This document shows, one piece after another, positions 58,308 to 64,000 of a stretch of 64,000 nucleotides of DNA. Each line of letters begins with the position of its first letter. Position 1 is the stretch's first letter. A program made the position numbers and the translations under genes. The notes under the pieces were generated by a model. That model worked only from the letters and a program-made list of their open reading frames with translations, searched no databases and was not told where the DNA came from. Source of the stretch: Polytrichum commune (taxonomy: Eukaryota > Streptophyta > Polytrichopsida > Polytrichales > Polytrichaceae); assembly GCA_950295325.1 (NCBI GenBank), contig OX485803.1, positions 30,867,554-30,931,553 of the forward strand, in the 5' to 3' direction.

Positions 58308-58694
58308 TAAAGTACATGGGTGTTATTTGGTTTTGTTCTTCACACTCTTCAACTTCTACCTGATTAGGTTTACACATCAAAACTGTGTTGCATCAACAAA
58401 TATATAATGAAGCATCAACAAAAATTGAATTGAAATCTGGACCGCTCCTTATCTACAAATGGTTAGCAAAAGTACATGTTTGTTGATTCTTTAACTGAAT
58501 ACATAGGTTCTCCCATTTGTGTTCACTATTGAGTGTGAAGAAGTTAATAGAATTTGAAGACGTAATCCAAAGTTCTTCCAAACATGTATCTTTATGGTGT
58601 GTGTGTGTTCTTTGATCCTCAGCAAACCACGCATCAATCAAATATAGGTGTCCAATTTAGAAAAATGACCGAATAACACCCCACATACTAACAA
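58308..58694 (-). mobile_element. Family H-like MITE, copy 6 (inverted, about 387 bp)
   Basis: The ends are taaagtacatgggtgttatt and, inverted, ttagtatgtggggtgttatt. Read on the minus strand it has 'aaattggacacctatatttg', 'cacactcaatagtgaacaca' and 'aacaaacatgtactttt', matching 26,361-26,716. Confidence 0.7.
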
Positions 58695-59372
58695 CACAAA
58701 GTATGTCTCTTGGCTTCTTTATTGTATGATCCTCTCCTAACACAAAGTCCTCTATGGTAGCTTGTTAGGATCAAGCTCTAGGGGCAAGCCCCTAGGCTCC
58801 CACATTGTTGGTCAAAACTATCTACTTCATCCAAATACCTCCATAATGATTGGAAGGATCATGGTGGTAGGATCCACCTCCAATCCAAGTGCTAGGACAA
58901 TCATCCATATGTTGTTTACTATAGCAACCGTAGGTGGCTTAACGTCAAAGATGCGACGTAATATTTGGAAGACGTAATATTTGGAAAGCTCATGTGCTTT
59001 CCGTTTAGAGCGTGCATTATGAATGAGCAATGTCCATAGTGTACTCAACAATAATTGTGGTCCATAAAGGAAAACCTTCATATGATGATAAAAACTTTGC
59101 AACATAGTTCACCAATCTTTTCAAATAGTCTTAAGTAGCACTCACTCACCATTAGGGGGGGGGACCCACATGAGGGACACTTGCATTCTATAAGTCAATA
59201 TTAGTGCAAGTCAATCAATCATAGAGCCCTTTGTTAAAAGGGTCGGTAGCCACAAACACAAGACTACTCACTTATGATTACTACTTCATGAAGTTAGTGT
59301 GACGATGACGATGATGATGATGACGACTATTCTAAGATTTTTTTTAAAGACTTATGATGTTATTTAGAGAAC

Positions 59373-59511
59373 TTAACATTACTTAGTTGGTGAGTTGTGT
59401 TCAATTGACTTGACTTCAAATTCAAGTTGAAGCACTAGGATTTCGGAGGTTTAATTCTTGAATCTATTGCGGGGCCCATGAACGCGGCTCATCAGTTGAG
59501 TAATGTTATGA
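59373..59511. mobile_element. Family W MITE, copy 2 (about 139 bp)
   Basis: The ends are ttaacattacttagttggtg and, inverted, cataacattactcaactgat, followed by 'agttgtgttca' / 'agccgcgttca'. Related to 58,051-58,203. Non-coding. Confidence 0.7.
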
Positions 59512-59711
59512 AACAACAAACCTCATTAACTCAATTAGAAGAAAGCCAACTACTTGGCCATCGTTGAAGTGGCTTAAATTGTCTAGGATACCACACTTGC
59601 CATACCACCTGGTTTATCTACTACCATACCGTAAAGCACCAATTTCACCTTGATAATTGTTTAGCTTTCATATTTCCAAGTGGCGAGTGGGACACTTGGG
59701 ATTACTTTCCA

Positions 59712-59806
59712 TGTAGGTTGCTTGTCCACCAAATTCTAGTGGAACTATAGATGCCACCCAGTGAAATTCACATTTCCACTAGAATTTGATAGGCATGCGA
59801 TCTACA
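59712..59806. repeat. Hairpin repeat
   Basis: 'tgtaggttgcttgtccacc' with 'aaattctagtggaa' is paired with the inverse 'ttccactagaattt' and 'gcatgcgatctaca'. The outer DNA is also weakly inverted. Confidence 0.6.
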
Positions 59807-60363
59807 TAAAAACTAACCCTAAGAACATGGTCACACTTCACACTTCACACTTCACACTCTAAGGACGTGGGAGAGGGTCATGTTCCACTTGGGCGCTAAA
59901 TCTAGATGGAAAGAGAGAGTCTAGGCATCAAATGTGGGCATTGTGGGCTTTCCTTCTCAATTACACAACGCCTTGGCACCCGCCCGAGGTAAGAAGAGAA
60001 GGGGCGCCTCCTCATTGGCATCTTGATCTCGCCCACCTTCTTCTTGCATGAGGGTTTTGTATTATACCGTTATATTACAAAGTATATCATAATTTATAAG
60101 CAGTGCAACGAGAGATTAATCACTGCATTGTGCTTGCATATCTACAAAATCAACCTATTCTTCGACCATTGCTTGCTCACAATCCACAACTTACTACGGA
60201 TAGAAAGAGAACATTGTCAGCTTGCTTTAGTAATGTTTTGAACGACACCGACTAATTTATAAGACTCGTGGAAACCATCCATGTACTGGTCCGGAGATAT
60301 GATAGCCCTTGCTTGTATGACCGGTAGCGTGACAAGGCTCTAAGTAGAGATCATATTACCACT

Positions 60364-60394
60364 TTCTTTTCTTTTCTTTTCTTTTCTTTTCTTG
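60364..60394 (+). repeat. (TTTTC)n microsatellite
   Basis: About six units of a five-base repeat. Confidence 0.9.
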
Positions 60395-60910
60395 ATGCCA
60401 ATGAAAGTTCGTTGCTAAAATAACCAATCAAACCAAGACAACTCACAAATGCCAAGGCCCAAGAGAAGGAGTGAGGAGCCAAAGATCCTAGATTCAGGCC
60501 CCGAGTTAGATCACATCTTGATTTTGCTAGGCTCTGCCCTTCCTACGTCTCCTTCACTGCCCGGTTTTCCTGCCCGTACTTGCATGGGAACTCTTTCTCG
60601 TTAGAAACCAACGTGACAATACATGGTCAAAATTACAAATATTCAATTTGACATCACTTTCATTATTCCCAAGTTAATTGATGGAGTTCCTTCACATGTC
60701 ATGGGAGGGGTAGGGCCAAATTCGGACACTTATGAATAGCATGCTCAAACCTGCCCTTACCAAACCTTCCCAAGAATTAATATAAGTGAGCGTCATGTGC
60801 TCCTCCACTGCAAATCTTGTTTGAACAAGAGGACTGGGAAAAGAACCAAGTAAAATACTCTCATCCTTCCATTCACACAAGACACCTCAAGCATCCCAAG
60901 AGTTGGCTTG

Positions 60911-61150
60911 GTGGGTTTGTGACGTCTATGTAAATTCATTCATAGTGGATGAAGGGGCTCCAGTAAAAACCACTCCCCTATAAGCTGAAGGTTTATTCAT
61001 TCCACGTAGACCCCACCAAAGTAACTCGCGGTCTCTAACAACATCTCCGGAATCAAGTTCTCTAGAAATAGAAATCTTAAAGCTGTAAAATAGATCATTG
61101 CATTCTTCACCTTCGTGATGGACGAGTTTACATAGACAACACCACACATC
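60911..61150. mobile_element. Family V foldback element, copy 2 (about 240 bp)
   Basis: The left arm has 'gacgtctatgtaaattcatt' and 'gtggatgaaggggctcc'. The right arm, inverted, has 'gttgtctatgtaaactcgtc'. Same family as 8,896-9,149. Non-coding. Confidence 0.65.
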
Positions 61151-61230
61151 CTTGGCCCGTGAGGCGATTCATCGAACTCCCGAAGGTAATAATCTAAAAT
61201 TCCAAAATGTTTGAAGTTGTGGAATAGAGT

Positions 61231-61257
61231 AGCTTAGCTTAGCTTAGCTTAGCTTAT
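61231..61257 (+). repeat. (AGCTT)n microsatellite
   Basis: Five units of a five-base repeat. Confidence 0.9.
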
Positions 61258-61965
61258 CCTTTTCTGTCTGTACCTGAATTCCCACCTGGGGTCAAGTTCA
61301 AGTTCAGGCAGATCGGTTGGGATGCTCTACTAACTAACAAACAAATCCCAACCTCATCCTGTTGTGCCACCATACTTTCATCAGCAAAGTCCTCCTTTCT
61401 TGTCACAAAATCAAGGTACCCTCGAGAGGCTCTCCATTCTAAGATATTTGTATTAAATAAAATAAATTAAAAAATAATCTTTCTTGCCCACATGTCATTC
61501 CTACATTGGTTGAGACACTCCGGTATCCAAATGGGAACTACATCGTAGCACTAGTAAAGATGTAAGTGGAGCTCCCTCCAAGGTAGAGGGTGCTTACACC
61601 AACACTTTAGGCGATTCCAACTTTCCAACCAACAAAATAGGCTTGAACTCTTGTAACTTTTGCATCTGAGGTCTTAATGAATACATATAAGTAAGCCACC
61701 TCTAGTTGTGTTCCGATGCTTGCCCAATTTCAATGCCACTTTCGTCCAAACCCAATCCCCACATTTTTTTCCAAAATCACTCCTCTTTTCACCCAAATCT
61801 GCCTCCACTTTACACCGGCAGCGCTCGGACGGTTTGAGGTGTGTTCCGGGTACGGGATTAGGAAGTGTGTATATGTGTTGCTTTTGGGTGGGGTCTTGGG
61901 CATAGCGCCCTCTTACCTTATGGTATTCTGTGCAAGGAAGATGAACGTGATCTAGGAATTTAACG

Positions 61966-62203
61966 AGAGGGGATTCTCACATACAAGCGTACCTTCTCAT
62001 CTATCCAACATTAAAACCTGACCCCTACTCCAAGTAGGTTTGTGGATGATTCATCTTAGATGATTTCACCTAGACTAATTTGTGGTCTTTGGAGCCAATC
62101 ATGATGTCAAATCAACTAAAAACAGTTTCCTTTCGGACTGCACACTATTTCATGGTTTTTATGTCAGATGAATGAGATGTACGTTCATATGCAATAATTC
62201 CCT
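61966..62203 (+). mobile_element. Family M MITE, copy 4 (238 bp, best preserved)
   Basis: It begins gagaggggattctcacatac and, inverted, ends agggaattattgcatatgaa. The interior 'aacattaaaacctgacccct', 'gatgattcatc' and 'gatgtcaaatcaactaaaaa' match the copies at 9,260 and 9,490. Confidence 0.75.
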
Positions 62204-64000
62204 TGCAAAGAATTTGACATCTAAAGATTTTGTGCACCACTGTATCAACGAGTCCTCTTTCTTGTGCACAAAAGCTTAATGTGTCGATTTCCTTGACCCC
62301 ATTCATCTACCTTGCACAAAGTATTGTAGAGGGGGGCTCTCTTTCATCCTCACATGTGTTGCAATAGTTTCCATGTGGGATTCAAGTGGACCTCAACCAA
62401 TGCGGGAATGACACATGGCAAAATTTGAGGAGAAGTTTATTGTTTTCTCTCGGGATAAAGAGCCCTCTACGGCACCTTGATTTTTGTTGCAGAACAGCGA
62501 GCACGAGGTTCTCCATTCAAGCTTTAAGCATAAGTTAGTCATTGAGAATGTTTGACATCTCCAGGCCAGAGTCCAAGCAACACTATCAAGACACTTTTAT
62601 CATAGGCTTAAACTCAGCCACAAAGCCCAAAGTGCCCCGTGCTCTTATAACGCCTCCATATAATACCAAAATCCCTAAGACTTCTCACCAACCTTAGGGA
62701 TGTACACCAACTTTGTTGCAAAAAGAATGTGTGGTTTGAGAATTTACTTAGAGGAAGCTTAACAAGGGAGTGAATCTATGTGTCACTTCAACCACATGGG
62801 GATGGAAGCATCGAGACGTTGTCACTAAGGGCCGGTTTATACAACAGTGAAGAAGTGCACAGGTCGATCAAGAATTTCAGCCTAAGACAAATTTATTTGA
62901 GGCAACGGTTGGTCTGGCGGACAAGATGGACAAACAAACAATAAAGAAAATGTCTCAAGTTGGAGTTCTCCAGAGGTTAGGTTTATTGTCTGAGGGTTTG
63001 AGGCTGCCCAAGAAACTTGACTCTTATGAACTCCCCAACTCCCCTAGCAAAAAGGATAGCCATGTCAACAACCATGTCATTTTTTCATTCATGCTTGGAG
63101 TTCTTTATTGGAGAAGTCTTGGCCGCAGTGTAATCCCTGGCCGGTGAAGAACTCATTTTACAACCAATCATATTGCTCCATTCCCCTAAAATTATCAACA
63201 AGTGCATTTTCTTCACCGTAGTCTAAACTGACCCTAAGGATCATCGAACCCATGATAAGCTTATATTTGAGCGTCCTTCAATGACAAGTTTCTAGTGCTC
63301 TTGTCCTCATATGGATGTAGTGGGGCCCCTTGATACATTTAACTCCCATACAACCACAAGAGTTAGAAGTGTCATGTCCACACCCCATCTAGTATAGACC
63401 TCACAACATTCAAATTGTATGAGTAGGGTAGTAGCATTAGAAACCTCATTGTGCATGGCGAGGACGATGTAGGTGAGGTATTTGAAAAACATTGTGGTGG
63501 AGGTGTTCATGAGGTTTCTAATACATGACTTGAATATCATCAAATACCATATGCTATTAAATACCCTCTAAATACCTCACCTATTTTGTCCTCAACATGC
63601 TGAAATATGAACGCAAACATGTCTTAATAGACCCTCAATGACATTTTGATCCTTATTGTGATGTACAGCCACATACTAGAAAACATAGCAATTAAACCCA
63701 AAACTTCTTTAATGACTCATATTACTGGTTAGGCCCAAGCGAACAATATGTTGCCCTTCATATAATTAGCATCAGAGAGCTCCTTCCTGCAAGGATCGGG
63801 CACTACCTTAGCCATATGATGAGGCCATGAGTTGGGTTTTCCCATGAAAAGAAGGGCCCCATGGACATTTTAGAAGAAAAATGATCAAGGTTTTGCACAT
63901 TCCATATTTCAAATAAAGATGTTTTTTGTACACATTTGAAGTTCATGTAGTGAGTTGCTAAGCACACATGCAAGTGAAAAGAAGGGGAGTTGTGTGAACT
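62204..64000. other. Gene-free spacer to the window end
   Basis: Short frames only (the best, 62,926-63,147 plus, 73 residues, has no known domain). No RNA gene or repeat partner was recognised. Confidence 0.45.

Noticed and set aside
62926..63147. 73-residue frame near the window end
   Set aside because: It starts with a plausible Met and is basic, but no domain or homologue was recognised and no exon structure could be built.

Overview
This window is nuclear DNA of a land plant. It has three spliced genes with GT-AG introns, a plant-type elongator tRNA-Met gene with an intron, a plant sucrose/H+ symporter, a plant COP9 signalosome subunit 7, and many short inverted-repeat elements, one with the Stowaway terminus known from plants. 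I cannot place the species. The intronless sucrose transporter and the sparse, AT-rich, repeat-filled spacers could fit a seed-free plant (bryophyte, lycophyte or fern), but that is a weak inference.

Layout. 1-2.3 kb: MITE-type repeats. 2,297-3,898 (-): intronless SUT-family sucrose transporter whose upstream region (3,985-4,635) is a tandem array of about 253 bp units. 4.8-14.4 kb: no recognisable gene, but a dense cluster of foldback and MITE elements, ending with a hAT-type element flanked by an 8 bp target duplication. 15,376-15,774 (+): two tRNA-Met(CAT) genes in a tandem duplication. 16-18.5 kb: duplicated non-coding DNA and a telomere-like tract. 18,834-23,284 (-): four-exon GH29 alpha-L-fucosidase of 504 residues, with a 5S-rRNA-like element, a foldback element and a tandem duplication in its introns. 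27,205-33,093 (-): ten-exon ankyrin-repeat gene resembling chloroplast AKRP/EMB506, in which four 33-residue repeats are each encoded by one 99 bp phase-0 exon. 33.4-34.2 kb: a MITE carrying a nested PIF/Harbinger-like MITE. 38.1-39.5 kb: three TA-flanked MITEs. 42,519-45,200 (+): eight-exon CSN7 gene (256 residues). 48.1-48.3 kb: 27 bp minisatellite. 51,254-52,935: decayed pogo/Tigger transposon. 53-64 kb: more MITEs, microsatellites and AT-rich spacer with no recognisable gene.

The genes do not form a pathway. Sucrose transport, cell-wall or glycan fucose removal, a plastid ankyrin protein and a signalosome subunit are unrelated housekeeping functions, as expected in a plant nuclear region. 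The striking aspect is structural: at least six inverted-repeat families, several with two to six copies here, and repeated local tandem duplication of non-coding DNA beside genes. I found no evidence of a wholly new biological system.

Gene models were spliced by hand from reading frame, splice-site dinucleotides and remembered family motifs. No database search or transcript data was used.
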